Below, piece after piece: positions 45,430 through 54,871 of a stretch of DNA of 64,000 nucleotides. Numbering within the stretch: the first letter of the stretch is position 1; each line of letters opens with the position of its first letter. The notes under the pieces are model-generated. The model was not told where the DNA came from and did not search any database. It saw nothing but the letters and a program-made list of their open reading frames with translations. The translations under genes were made by a program, and so were the position numbers. The stretch comes from DATLWN01 sp963764315 (GTDB lineage: Bacteria; Pseudomonadota; Zetaproteobacteria; Mariprofundales; Mariprofundaceae): positions 186,001-250,000 of the forward strand of contig CAVXSB010000002.1 in NCBI GenBank assembly GCA_963764315.1, read 5' to 3'.

Positions 45430-46239
45430 ATGCATCCCAGTACCATGAATCAGGAATTATTTGCCGGACAAACAGAGGTGCGGGCGCGGGCCGTGTACGT
45501 CGGCCAGCGTCTGGAGCTGCGCGCCTTCGAGCAGGCGCAACGCCTGGCAGCCAGCCCATTGCTGGTCTCGGTCGGCGCCTCCGGTGCCGCCGTACTGTTC
45601 CGCTACGGTGTGGTGGTGCTGTTCGGACTCGATGCCGCAGAACAGATGAACTTCATGGCCGGGCTCGAACCGCTGGTCGTCGAGCCGTTCGACAAGCCCG
45701 AGACGGAGTCGATCGATCTCGTCTTCGATGCCGGCAGGGTCGAGGGCGCGGAGCAGTCGCTATTGTATCTGAAGGACGCGGGCATGGTGCGCCTGCAGCT
45801 GGTGGCCAGTGTGCTGGCCAAGAGCGCTGTGCTGACGCGCTATGAGACCAATGTCGCCGATAGCTTCGATCACATCGAACCCCTGGCCGCGCGCCTGCAG
45901 CGCGGAGGCAGGGGGATGAGCCGCGGCGAGGAACTGCTGCGCCATATCGGCGATACGCTGATCATCCACGGGCGCATGGTCGGACGGGTGGAGATCTCCG
46001 AGAAGCCCGACCTGCTTTGGGAGAACCCGGAGCTTGAGCGCCTGTATGCGAAGCTGGAGGACGAGTACGAGCTCGGCGAGCGTCACATGGCCCTGGAGCG
46101 CAAGCTGGACCTGATCATGCGCACGGCGGAGACACTGCTCGATCTGCTGCACCACCAGCGCAGCCTGCGAGTGGAATGGTATATCGTCATTCTGATCGTC
46201 GTGGAGATCGCCCTGACCCTGTACCAGATGCACTTCTAG
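45430..46239 (+). CDS. RMD1/YagE family (DUF155) protein
   Basis: 269 residues from ATG 45430 (ATG 45445 is possible). DUF155/RMD1 family features: ARAVYVGQRLELRAFEQAQR, SGAAVLFRYGVVVLFGL, AQSLLYLKDAGMVRLQLVAS-like core, ALERKLDLIMRTAETLLDLL, and a single C-terminal TM (WYIVILIVVEIALTLYQ). In eukaryotes RMD1 proteins are mitochondrial; the bacterial role is unknown. A membrane-anchored cytosolic protein is inferred. It converges with the macro-domain gene, tails overlapping four bases. Confidence 0.8.
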   Translation: MHPSTMNQELFAGQTEVRARAVYVGQRLELRAFEQAQRLAASPLLVSVGASGAAVLFRYGVVVLFGLDAAEQMNFMAGLEPLVVEPFDKPETESIDLVFDAGRVEGAEQSLLYLKDAGMVRLQLVASVLAKSAVLTRYETNVADSFDHIEPLAARLQRGGRGMSRGEELLRHIGDTLIIHGRMVGRVEISEKPDLLWENPELERLYAKLEDEYELGERHMALERKLDLIMRTAETLLDLLHHQRSLRVEWYIVILIVVEIALTLYQMHF

Positions 46240-46754
46240 CCGGCATGGCCCTCTGCGGCCAGTGCCTGCCGGTAGGCCTGCAGGGTGTCCTCATCGAAGC
46301 ATGCAAAGACGATCTGCTGCATTTCGGCAGCCGCCGGATGCCCCAGCACCTCCGAAACGGCAATATGCACGGCACGCGCCAGCGGAAAGCCGTATGCCCC
46401 GCAGGAGATGGCGGGAAAGGCGATACTCTTCACCTCATATTGGGCGGCCAGGTCCATGCAGCTACGGTAGCACCCGGCCAGCAGCGCATCCTCGCCGGCA
46501 TTGCCGCCATGCCAGACCGGTCCGACGGTATGGATGATCCAGCGGGCCGGCAGTCGGTAGCCCGGGGTGATTCGGGCCTCGCCGGTCGGGCACCCGTGCA
46601 GGCGCCGGCATGCAGCCAGAAGCTCCGGTCCTGCGGCGCCATGGATGGCGCCGTCGACGCCACCGCCGCCGAGCAGCGATGCGTTCGCCGCATTGACGAT
46701 GGCATCGACGGCCAGGGTCGTGATGTCGCAATGGCGGGCATACACCTGCACCAT
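46236..46754 (-). CDS. Macro-domain O-acetyl-ADP-ribose deacetylase (YmdB-like)
   Basis: 172 residues. Macro-domain features: ITTLAVDAIVNAANASLLGG then GGVDGAIHGAAGPELLAACR near the start, GYRLPARWIIHTVGPVW, and IAFPAISCGAYGFPLARAV. These form the ADP-ribose pocket. The family removes O-acetyl-ADP-ribose or ADP-ribose from proteins. It lies last on a minus-strand run after the cNMP-binding gene (8 bp gap), so the two may be co-transcribed. Confidence 0.9.
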   Translation of the reverse strand: MVQVYARHCDITTLAVDAIVNAANASLLGGGGVDGAIHGAAGPELLAACRRLHGCPTGEARITPGYRLPARWIIHTVGPVWHGGNAGEDALLAGCYRSCMDLAAQYEVKSIAFPAISCGAYGFPLARAVHIAVSEVLGHPAAAEMQQIVFACFDEDTLQAYRQALAAEGHAG

Positions 46755-46761
46755 TTCCGGC

Positions 46762-47265
46762 CTACTTCTTGGTGTGCATGGCCCCGTACATGAACGACAG
46801 GCTTTCCTTGTAGCGCTCGATCAGGTTGGCGCTAAAGCGATCCAGCGCCAATACCAGGAAGCGCAGGATGCGGATGGCGATGCCACCATGCCGATCGCAC
46901 AGGTGGGAGAACTGCTCGCGCGAAAGCCTGGCCACACTGCAATCGCTGACGGCATGCGCGGTGCCGATATGCGGCTTGCCGCCGACGAAACCGAGGATAC
47001 CGGCGACATCGCCCGGATCGAGCCTCAGGGTCAGGGTCTCGCCGCCGAAGTGCTGGCGGGTGCTGATCTCGACATCGCCGGCCAGGATGATCAACAGGTC
47101 GCTGGCTTCTTCGGACCCTTCCACATACAGCTGCTCGCCCTGCCGGTGGGTGGTGGCGACCATATGCCGGGCCAGGGTGGCGATATCCTCCGGCGTCAGG
47201 CCTTCGCAGATCGGTGCGGAGGCGATGGCCTCGGCGGGCACGGGAGCGGTTTCAGCAGATGGCAT
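46762..47265 (-). CDS. Cyclic-nucleotide-binding (Crp/Fnr-like) domain protein without HTH
   Basis: 167 residues. The sensory beta-roll of the CRP family is present (LIILAGDVEISTRQHFGGET, LRLDPGDVAGILGFVGGKPH) with the phosphate-binding-cassette region, then the helix (FSHLCDRHGGIAIRILRFLV). The C-terminal DNA-binding HTH of Crp/Fnr is absent: the protein stops at about residue 167 with LIERYKESLSFMYGAMHTKK. It may be a standalone sensor or scaffold. Arg for cAMP ligand (RxxxT) is not clear, so ligand unknown. Confidence 0.75.
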   Translation of the reverse strand: MPSAETAPVPAEAIASAPICEGLTPEDIATLARHMVATTHRQGEQLYVEGSEEASDLLIILAGDVEISTRQHFGGETLTLRLDPGDVAGILGFVGGKPHIGTAHAVSDCSVARLSREQFSHLCDRHGGIAIRILRFLVLALDRFSANLIERYKESLSFMYGAMHTKK

Positions 47266-47305
47266 GGGATCCTCCGGATGTTGCAGTATAACGGATTCCG
47301 TCCTC

Positions 47306-47788
47306 TCAGCGCGCCTGGCGCCGCTGCTGGAAGAATGTCTTCAGCAGCGCGCCACAGGCCTCGGCCATCAGTCCGCCCGTAATCTGCGGTTGGTGGTTCA
47401 GGCGGGTGTCATTGAGGATCTGGTACAGCGAGGCAACGGCACCGGCCTTGGGGTCGGCGGCGCCATAGACGATGCGGCCGATACGCGCGTGCACGATGGC
47501 GCCGGCGCACATGAGGCAGGGCTCCAGCGTCACGTACAGGGTGCTTCCGGTCAGGCGATAATTGCCGGCGGCCTTGCAGGCGGCGCGGATGGCGCGCATC
47601 TCGGCATGCGCCGAGGCATCGTGCGTGCCGATCGGGGCATTGTGTGCGGCATGGAAGCTGCCATCCGCCAATACGAGTACGGCGCCAACCGGAACCTCGC
47701 CGTTTTCCGCTGCGATTTCCGCCTGTTGAAGTGCCAGGCTCATGTACTGCATGTCCAAATCTGGGGCGGGGATCATCGTCTGATTCAT
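47306..47788 (-). CDS. tadA: tRNA-specific adenosine deaminase TadA
   Basis: 160 residues. Makes inosine at position 34 of tRNA-Arg(ACG). Zinc motifs: HAE in SAHAEMRAIRAACKA (near residue 67) and PCxxC in LEPCLMCAGAIVH. ATG 47788 overlaps the OppC stop (TGATG), so tadA is coupled to the peptide transporter. It ends 40 bp before the cNMP gene. Confidence 0.94.
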   Translation of the reverse strand: MNQTMIPAPDLDMQYMSLALQQAEIAAENGEVPVGAVLVLADGSFHAAHNAPIGTHDASAHAEMRAIRAACKAAGNYRLTGSTLYVTLEPCLMCAGAIVHARIGRIVYGAADPKAGAVASLYQILNDTRLNHQPQITGGLMAEACGALLKTFFQQRRQAR

Positions 47789-48627
47789 CACCTGAGGCCC
47801 ATCTTCGGATCGAAATAATCGCGCAGCCCCTCGCCGAGCAGGTTGTAGCCGAGCACGGTGATCAGGATGGCCAGGCCCGGATACAGCGACAGCCACCAGG
47901 CGATCTGGATGTTGTCCTTGCCCTCGGTGAGGATGTTGCCCCAGGAGGGGTTGGGCGGCTGCACGCCCAGGCCCAGGAAGGACAGGCCGGACTCGACGAG
48001 CACGGCGCCGGCCACGCCGAGGATGGCCGAAACCAGGATCGGTCCCATGGCGTTGGGCAGCAGATGGCGGCCGACAATGCGCAGTGCCGGCACGCCGGTG
48101 GCGCGGGCGGCGAGCACGAATTCGCGCTGACGCAAGGAGAGGAACTCGGCGCGCACCAGCCGCGCCACCCCCATCCACGAGGTCAGGCCGATGACGATCA
48201 TGATGTTCCAGATCGACGGCTTCAGGAAGGCGATGACGGCGAGGATCAGGAAGAAGGTCGGGAAGCACAGCACCATGTCCGTCCAGCGCATGATCAGGCT
48301 GTCGGTGAACCTGCCGCCATAACCGGCCACGGCGCCGAGCATGATGCCGATGAGCATCGAGATGCCGACGGCGACGAAGCCGACGGCCAGCGACACCCTG
48401 GCACCATAGAGCATGCGCGAGAACACATCGCGACCGAGGGTGTCGGTGCCGCACCAATGCTGCCAGGAGGGGGCAAGCAGGATGGCCTTGACGTTGATAT
48501 CGGTCGGGTCAAACGGCGCCAGCCAGGGCGCCAGCACCGCCAGCAGGCTGACCGTGCCGACGATGGTGCCGCCAATGACCAGCAGCGGATGTCGCCGCAT
48601 GAAGCGCAGCGCAGAGGGCAGGCTCAC
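47788..48627 (-). CDS. Peptide ABC transporter permease, OppC/DppC type
   Basis: 279 residues from GTG 48627, overlapping the OppB stop. Six-TM inner-membrane permease of binding-protein-dependent peptide importers. The GTDTLGRDVFSRMLYGARVS motif near residue 60 is the OppC hallmark; the EAA loop is in ARATGVPALRIVGRHLLPNA (A.A.G...I...H..PN). Works with the adjacent OppB and substrate-binding protein. No ATP-binding subunits are encoded here. Confidence 0.9.
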   Translation of the reverse strand: MSLPSALRFMRRHPLLVIGGTIVGTVSLLAVLAPWLAPFDPTDINVKAILLAPSWQHWCGTDTLGRDVFSRMLYGARVSLAVGFVAVGISMLIGIMLGAVAGYGGRFTDSLIMRWTDMVLCFPTFFLILAVIAFLKPSIWNIMIVIGLTSWMGVARLVRAEFLSLRQREFVLAARATGVPALRIVGRHLLPNAMGPILVSAILGVAGAVLVESGLSFLGLGVQPPNPSWGNILTEGKDNIQIAWWLSLYPGLAILITVLGYNLLGEGLRDYFDPKMGLR

Positions 48628-49607
48628 CGATTGCCCCCGTGGCGGATGCGCGGGTCGGCCCAGGCATAGGCGAGGTCCGCCAGCAAGTTACCCAGCAGCG
48701 TCAGTACGGCGCCGATGACGGTGATGCCCATGACCAGCGGGTAGTCACGCGCCATCACCGCCTCGTAGAACAGCAGACCCATACCTGGCACCGAGAACAA
48801 CTGCTCGACGATGACCGAGCCGCCGATCAACCCGGGCACGGAAAGCCCGAGCAGGGTAACGATCGGCAGCATGGCGTTCTTCAGCGCCAGCCGGTAGCGA
48901 ATCTTGGATTCCGGCAGGCCCAGGGAGCGGGCGGTGGTGATGTAATCGGCACGAATCACCTCCAGCATGCCCGAGCGCATGAAGCGGCTCATGCCGGCAA
49001 GCCCCGCGATGGCGGAGACGAGTACCGGCATCACCAGATGATGCATCAGGTCTCGCTGTTGCTCCCAGAAGCCCATCTGTTGCCAGCCGTAGCTGTGGAT
49101 GCCGGAGATCGGCAGCCAGTTCAGGTTAACGCCGAGCCAGATCATCAGCATCAGACCCAGCCAGAACGAGGGGATGGCGAAGCCGATGAACACGAACACG
49201 GTCATGATGCGGTCCGCCCAGGAGTCCTGGTGCACCGCCGAGGCCACGCCGATGGGGATGGCGACGACGAGAATCAGCAGCATGGCCAGGATATTGATCC
49301 ACAGCGTCACCGGCAGGCGCTCCCTGATCTTGTCGATGACGGGGCGCGAGTCGGCAGAGAAGGAGTTGCCGAAATCCAGATGGGCCAGGCGCTTGAGCCA
49401 GCTCCAGTACTGCGCTGTCAGGGGCTTGTCCAGGCCGTAATAGTCGCGCATGCGGGCGACGTCCTTGGCGGAGATATGGGGATTCATCTGCTGGCCCACC
49501 ACCGTGGGCTCGCCAGGGGCCAGATGCATCATGGCGAACGAGATCAGCGTGATCCCGAGCAGCAGCGGAACCATGCCGAGCAGACGTTTGATCAGAAAGG
49601 CGCTCAC
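48624..49607 (-). CDS. Peptide ABC transporter permease, OppB/DppB type
   Basis: 327 residues from GTG 49607. OppB-type: FLIKRLLGMVPLLLGITLIS N-terminal TM, DYYGLDKPLTAQYWSWLKRL, LDFGNSFSADSRPV, and the EAA motif TTARSLGLPESKIRYRLALK. Forms the translocation pore with OppC. Coupled to OppC by GTGA. It lies 41 bp after the binding-protein stop. Nickel/peptide-type importers share this fold; the substrate is inferred from the binding protein. Confidence 0.9.
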   Translation of the reverse strand: MSAFLIKRLLGMVPLLLGITLISFAMMHLAPGEPTVVGQQMNPHISAKDVARMRDYYGLDKPLTAQYWSWLKRLAHLDFGNSFSADSRPVIDKIRERLPVTLWINILAMLLILVVAIPIGVASAVHQDSWADRIMTVFVFIGFAIPSFWLGLMLMIWLGVNLNWLPISGIHSYGWQQMGFWEQQRDLMHHLVMPVLVSAIAGLAGMSRFMRSGMLEVIRADYITTARSLGLPESKIRYRLALKNAMLPIVTLLGLSVPGLIGGSVIVEQLFSVPGMGLLFYEAVMARDYPLVMGITVIGAVLTLLGNLLADLAYAWADPRIRHGGNR

Positions 49608-49648
49608 CGGACGATGTTAGCCGCCAGGTGGCATGCGTCCAGCCTGTG

Positions 49649-51328
49649 CTACGGCGTCTCAGCGGTGACGTGGTATTTCTGTTCGTTCCTGGGCACGAAC
49701 CAGTGCTCGCTGTTCCAGCCGATGCCGGCCGGGGCAGGGGCGATGCCGTGCACACGCTTGTGGATCACCGGCAGCGAATAGGGCGCGAACAGGAACACGA
49801 TGGGCGCATCCTTGTGGATCTGTTCCTGCATGCGATCGTAGTCGCGCTTGCGCCGGGCCGGATCGAAGGTGCGCCGGGCATCCACCAGCGCCGCATCGAC
49901 GACGGGATTGGCATAGGAGACGAAGTTGAACTGGTGCGGGCCGGTCTGCGATGAGTGCCAGATGCTGTACTGGTCGGGCTCCGGCGACAGACCCCAGCCG
50001 AGAATGACGGCATCGAAGTTGTGCGTATCGATGAAGTTGGAGATGAAGGCCGACCATTCGACGAGGCGGATCTGCACGTCGATGCCGATCTGCCTGAGAC
50101 GCTTCTGGATGATGATGGCGGCGTCGGCGCGCTGCTTGTTGCCGTTGTTCGTCAGGATGGTGAAGCTGAGCGGCTTGCCATCCTTGTCGATCAGGCCGTC
50201 GCCGTTGTGATCCGTCCATCCCGCCTCGGCGAGCAGCGCCTTGGCCTTCTTAGGATCGAACGGGCGGGGATGGATGTCCGTATCCACCCAGTAGGTGCCG
50301 GGTTTGTAGGGCGTGGCGATGACGTCGCCCAGCCCCAGCAGCACGCCGTCAACGATCTCCTGGCGGTTGATGGCATAGGTGATGGCCCGGCGCACGCGTA
50401 CATCGTTGAACGGCGGGCGCTTCAGGTTGAAGCCCAGATAGGTATATCCGAAGCCGAGATAACGGTAGCGCTTGTAGTCCCGACGCAACACCGGCTTGGT
50501 GTCGAACAGTCGCTTGTACTGGATCGGCGTCAGGTTCATCACATCGAGATGACCGGCGGCCAGTTCCAGAAACTGCGTCGAGGGGTCCGGGATGATGCGG
50601 GTCAGGCGCTCGCTGATCCATACCGGCCCGTCGTAGTAATGGGGGTTGGCGCGCATGAGGATGCTTTGCTGGGGCTGCCAGTCGGCCAGCGTATAGGGGC
50701 CGATCGTCGCCTTCGGATGGCGCGCCAGCGGTGTGTGCATGATGTCCTGCCCCTTGAACACATGCGCGGGCAGGATGGCCAGCGAGGCCCAGCTCGACAG
50801 TGCCGGGGAAAAGGGCTCGGCGTAATGCACGACGAAGGTATGAGCATCCGGTGCCTCATAGCGCACGATCTTGTCGTAGTCGGACTTGAACGGACTTTGC
50901 GTATGCGGATCCAGCATCAGCTTCAGCGTGAACATGCAGTCGGCGGAGGTGAATGCCACGCCATCGGTCCAGGCAAGCCCCGGGCGCAGGTGGAAGGTCA
51001 GCGTCAGGTTGTCCTTCGAGACATCCCAGGATTTGGCCAGCTGCCCGATCAGGTTCAGGTTCTTGTCGTATTTCAATAGCGGCAGATAGAGCTGGCCGGC
51101 CACATCCTGGCTGGCGGAGTCCCCGGCCAGCATCGGGATCAGCGTCGTGGCGTCGCCGATGCTCGCCGATACGAGGCGATCGCCGCGGGCGGGCACGGCA
51201 TGGGTGTCCGTGGCCGGATCGGGGAGCTGTGCCTGGGGACTGTGGTTGCCGTCGGAGCCGGAACAGGCTGCAAGTGCCAGCACGGCTGCGACGGTCAGAA
51301 GGGATGTCGCGTGCCTAAGCGCGCTCAA
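49649..51328 (-). CDS. Peptide-binding lipoprotein of an ABC transporter (OppA/DppA family)
   Basis: 559 residues from TTG 51328, the first codon that gives a lipoprotein signal (LALAAC, Cys22) and overlaps the LysM gene stop (TTGA). SBP_bac_5 features: LTLTFHLRPGLAWTDGVAFT, YDKIVRYEAPDAHTFVVHYA, and RVRRAITYAINRQEIVDGVL. It captures peptides or similar ligands in the periplasm and delivers them to OppBC. The ATPase genes oppD/oppF are missing nearby. Confidence 0.9.
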   Translation of the reverse strand: MSALRHATSLLTVAAVLALAACSGSDGNHSPQAQLPDPATDTHAVPARGDRLVSASIGDATTLIPMLAGDSASQDVAGQLYLPLLKYDKNLNLIGQLAKSWDVSKDNLTLTFHLRPGLAWTDGVAFTSADCMFTLKLMLDPHTQSPFKSDYDKIVRYEAPDAHTFVVHYAEPFSPALSSWASLAILPAHVFKGQDIMHTPLARHPKATIGPYTLADWQPQQSILMRANPHYYDGPVWISERLTRIIPDPSTQFLELAAGHLDVMNLTPIQYKRLFDTKPVLRRDYKRYRYLGFGYTYLGFNLKRPPFNDVRVRRAITYAINRQEIVDGVLLGLGDVIATPYKPGTYWVDTDIHPRPFDPKKAKALLAEAGWTDHNGDGLIDKDGKPLSFTILTNNGNKQRADAAIIIQKRLRQIGIDVQIRLVEWSAFISNFIDTHNFDAVILGWGLSPEPDQYSIWHSSQTGPHQFNFVSYANPVVDAALVDARRTFDPARRKRDYDRMQEQIHKDAPIVFLFAPYSLPVIHKRVHGIAPAPAGIGWNSEHWFVPRNEQKYHVTAETP

Positions 51329-52613
51329 GAGGGATGGATATGGGCCAGGATCCACAGATGATCGCCCGGCCGGATGACGGAATCCGTACTGATCTGATTG
51401 ATGCGGGCGATGGCATGCGGGGAGGTGCCGAAGCGGCCGGCGATGGTCCACAGGGAATCACCGGAACGTACCCGGTAATGGATGCGCCGTCCCCGGGCGA
51501 GAAGCGGGTTCGGCAGGGGATGAGCGCGCGCCAGCCGATTGGCCGGCACCCATACCAGATCGCCGACATGCAGCGTGCGCGAGAGCTTGGGATTCAGGCG
51601 GCGGACCGAGGCCACGCTGGTATGATGGTCGTGGGCCAGCGCCACAGCGAATCGCCGGAGCGTACGGCCACCCGGATCGATTTCGGGCCCTCCGGCTCCC
51701 AGTCCCCACCCAGGCGGGCCAGCTGCTTGGCGGTCAGGTTCAGCGTCAGCTCGCCGTGCAGATACTGGCTGCGGTCCAGGCCGGGGTTCAGGTGGAAAAA
51801 CTCGTTGACGTCGACGCCGGCCGTGCGCGCCAGTTTGGTCAGATCCACCGGCGTCTGTACGTTCAACGCCTGGGTTTGATAGGGTTTGGGAAAGCGAAGC
51901 ACGCCCATATTGGTCAGCGCGGCCAGGCCCAGGATATGCCGGACATAGGCGCGGGTGACATTCGGCACCGGCATGGTGTTGATCCTGTCGCTGATATGCC
52001 AGGGATGCCTAGCGATGCGACGGGCCAGGGCGCCGGGGCCGATATGGTAGGCGGCGAAGGCCAGCGGCCAGTTGCCGAACTGCTGATGCAGGTTCAGCAG
52101 GTAGCGCACGGCCGCATCGGTACTGACCTCAATGTGGCGACGCCCGTCGAAGCCTTTGCTGTGACGCACACCGAGTACGCGGGCAGTGCCCGGCATCAGC
52201 TGCCAGAGGCCGAGGGCGCCGGCCCGGGACAGGGCATAAGGGTTATAACCGGATTCGACGACCGGCACCAACTGCAATCCCACCGGAGCATCGAGGCGAT
52301 CGAGCACGCTGATCATGCGGGCGCGCACGAAGCGCGAACGATCCGAGATTTTCGGCCACAGGGGGGCGAAGATGCGCTTGGCCTCCGCCTGGATGCGGGC
52401 CACCTCTTCGGTGGGCAGGCCCTGCAGCAGCGGGGAAAGATGGGCAACAGGAGCTTGTGGGGCGGACTCAGGCTGGGTGGCAGGGGCGGTTGCAGCCACC
52501 GGCTGGGTCGGAGAGGGACTGGTGCCGAAGGCCTGGCTCAGGTTCATGGAACAGGAGCAGCAGAGCAGCAATGGCGCGACTAGCGCGGCACGTATCCCCT
52601 CGTATCGGTGCAT
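51325..52613 (-). pseudogene. mltD: MltD-like lytic transglycosylase with LysM domains, frameshifted
   Basis: The 5' part (ATG 52613 down to 51594) has a signal with Cys near 18-21, then an SLT domain with the catalytic Glu in QLVPVVESGYNPYALSRAGA, LGLWQLMPGTARVLG and FAAYHIGPGAL, a first LysM start at IRVAVRSGDSLWRW. At about 51638 the frame breaks and ends ~15 residues later. The other frame (GTG at 51645 onward, stop 51325) continues the same LysM (LAHDHHTSVASVRRLNPKLS, GDLVWVP) and a second LysM (YRVRSGDSLWTIAGRFGTSP). Restoring one C at the CGCTGG site rejoins them. It may be a real mutation or a sequencing error. Confidence 0.85.
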
Positions 52614-52848
52614 ATTCGGCAGCCTATCTGGAAACGATCGGACTGTGAAGTGAGTTGGCGCACGCCACGACCCGCGCATGCGCTTGAAATCATCGCATGC
52701 GCTCATTATCGTCAGTGACCGGGTTTTGGGGGAAAGCAGAAGGGCGCTTCATCGTGAAGCGACGGGGCGCATCGGCATGCAGGCATTGCATGCGGCTCCC
52801 GGCCATGGCGCCTGCCGCAATGTCCGAATCCTGGGTGAGGGGGAAACC

Positions 52849-53334
52849 GTGCAGCAGGGTCAGCATGTCGAGATGGCGGCGCCGCAAGCCCTTGCCGGGG
52901 CCGACCCCGGGCCGGGGGTGCCCGCGCAGGAACTGCTGATGATCCGCATGGGCGAGTCCCCGTACTTGATCCGCCTGCATGACGTCGTCGAGATCGTTCG
53001 CCCCGTGGCGCTGACGGCGGTACCCATGGCCCCGGACCATCTGCTGGGCCTGGCCAATATCCACGGCCAGATCGTATGCATCATCGATCCCTGCCGGATT
53101 CTGCACCTGGAACCCAGACTCCGACCATTGAGTGCGCATACGCGCTATGTCGTGCTGCGCCACCCACGCATGCATGTCGGCATCTGGGTGGATGGGGTGG
53201 CCTCGATATCCCAGGTGCCGGTATCCGATCTGCCGTCGCAGGGTGAGGTGGACGAAGACGTCGCCATACTGGGGCCCGTGGCCCTGCCCGATGGCAGGTA
53301 CGAGCTGCTCAATGCCCGCGCCCTGTTCCGCTGA
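52849..53334 (+). CDS. CheW-domain coupling protein
   Basis: 161 residues from GTG 52849, chosen because a GAGGGGGA ribosome site lies five bases upstream; earlier in-frame ATGs (52678, 52777) lack one. One CheW domain: LLMIRMGESPYLIRLHDVVE, VPMAPDHLLGLANIHGQIVC, IIDPCRILHLEP and YVVLRHPRMHVGIWVDGVAS. Couples receptors to CheA. Followed 66 bp later by an MCP and then hybrid cheA on the same strand. Divergent from mltD. Confidence 0.85.
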   Translation: MQQGQHVEMAAPQALAGADPGPGVPAQELLMIRMGESPYLIRLHDVVEIVRPVALTAVPMAPDHLLGLANIHGQIVCIIDPCRILHLEPRLRPLSAHTRYVVLRHPRMHVGIWVDGVASISQVPVSDLPSQGEVDEDVAILGPVALPDGRYELLNARALFR

Positions 53335-53400
53335 GGGAAACGCCATGAACAGGCATTGCGGGTATATCGCAGGGAATAGACAAGGGAAGGATGATCAAAC

Positions 53401-54858
53401 ATGGCCAAGCAAGCCGCCGGTAGCCGCATGACGAAGAACCCGAGACAGCAATCGAACCGCAATGCCCTGATCTCGGTGTTCCTGTTCTCCATCCTGATCG
53501 CTACGGTCAGTTTCGACTACTACAGCGCCAGCACCGGCATGCAGGACCAGCAGGCGCTACAACAGGATCAGGTGCGGCTCGAGCGCTTCGGTGCCTCGCT
53601 TCCCGGGATGCTGGCACCGGTCGACGATTTCATGCTGAACGGGGATAAGCAAGACAAGGCAAGGCAGGCCGCGGCCTTCGTCGCCTTCCGGCATGCCTAC
53701 AGCACGGTTTCGTCGCTGTCCGGCGCCGGCGTCGAGCAAAATGCGCAGTTGAAGCAGGTGTTCGACCTGATGCAACGCGTGCAGGGCATCGCCTCGGCCA
53801 TCCTCGAGGGGCAGGGGGAGCACAACAGGGACCTGTCGCTGGTGGCGCATTCCCTGGTAGCAGCGGCACAGGCCAAGGCAGGCCAAGTAGCGCAGGAACT
53901 GGGGAAGGAGCAGCAGCGGCAGGGCCAGGATATCCAGGCCCGGATGACGTTGCTGGCGGGCATCAACCTGGCGCTCATCATCGTATTGTTGCTCGTGCTG
54001 GTGATGTTGATGCGCGGACTTGCCAGGGGCATGGTCCACTCCCTGACGGATATCGCATCGGATGTGGGCTCGGCCTCGGGCGCCATACTGGAGGCTGTGG
54101 AGCAGCAGGTGCAGGCCACCGAGACCCAGACCCTGTCGCTGGCCGAGCTTACACGGGAGCTGGAGCAGATGTCCGCCGCATCCCAGAAGATTGCCGCCAC
54201 CGCCAGCAGCGTGGAACGCATCGCCGAGGCCATGGTGCGTTCCGCCGAGCAGGCAGGCAGGGACGTCGATGCGTCCACCGGCCTGTTCCGGGGCACCCGG
54301 GATGCCATCCATGCGATCGCCGAACGGGGCCAGGCCTCCCGACAGAAGGCGGAACGCATCATGGAATCGCTGGCCTCCGTGCAGGAGATCGCCGACGAAA
54401 CTCACCTGCTGGCCCTGAACGCCTCGATCGAATCGGCGGCGGCCGGCGAGCACGGGAAACGATTCGCCGTCGTTGCCGCCGAGGTGCGGCGTCTGGCCGA
54501 GCGCGTGCGCGAGTTCACGGAAGAGATCGAAGGCGTAGCCAACGAGGTCAATGCCGCCGCATCTGCATCGATGGAGGTGGCACAGGGCGGACTGGCCGAG
54601 GTAGACAAGGGCATCGAGGTCGCGCAGCGCGCCCACGACGGCCTGGCGCAGGTGCAGAGCATCTCCGGCAAGACCGGCCAGGCCGTGCGGGCCATTGCCC
54701 AGGCCACTGGGCGGCAGGACAAGAGCAGCCAGGCCTTTCTCGAAGGCATGCGACAAATGGCCAGGCTTTTGCACGATTCGGCACAGCAGCTGCAGGATTC
54801 CCGCGACATCTCCCATCGCCTGATGGGTGCGGCCGAAGACCTGCAGAAGCTGCTCTAA
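53401..54858 (+). CDS. Methyl-accepting chemotaxis protein
   Basis: 485 residues. TM1 near 24-38 (ISVFLFSILIATVSF), a ~150-residue helical sensor region that looks like a four-helix bundle, TM2 near 187-205 (INLALIIVLLLVLVMLMRGL), and the cytoplasmic signalling coiled coil with the hairpin tip EIADETHLLALNASIESAAA GEHGKRFAVVAAEVRRLAER (tip split here for length). Canonical tips have Q.NLLALNAAIEAARAGE, so the match is good but with substitutions. It lies between CheW and CheA and is likely their receptor. PilJ-like receptors occupy this place in Chp clusters. Confidence 0.9.
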   Translation: MAKQAAGSRMTKNPRQQSNRNALISVFLFSILIATVSFDYYSASTGMQDQQALQQDQVRLERFGASLPGMLAPVDDFMLNGDKQDKARQAAAFVAFRHAYSTVSSLSGAGVEQNAQLKQVFDLMQRVQGIASAILEGQGEHNRDLSLVAHSLVAAAQAKAGQVAQELGKEQQRQGQDIQARMTLLAGINLALIIVLLLVLVMLMRGLARGMVHSLTDIASDVGSASGAILEAVEQQVQATETQTLSLAELTRELEQMSAASQKIAATASSVERIAEAMVRSAEQAGRDVDASTGLFRGTRDAIHAIAERGQASRQKAERIMESLASVQEIADETHLLALNASIESAAAGEHGKRFAVVAAEVRRLAERVREFTEEIEGVANEVNAAASASMEVAQGGLAEVDKGIEVAQRAHDGLAQVQSISGKTGQAVRAIAQATGRQDKSSQAFLEGMRQMARLLHDSAQQLQDSRDISHRLMGAAEDLQKLL

Positions 54859-54871
54859 GACCGCCGCAGCC

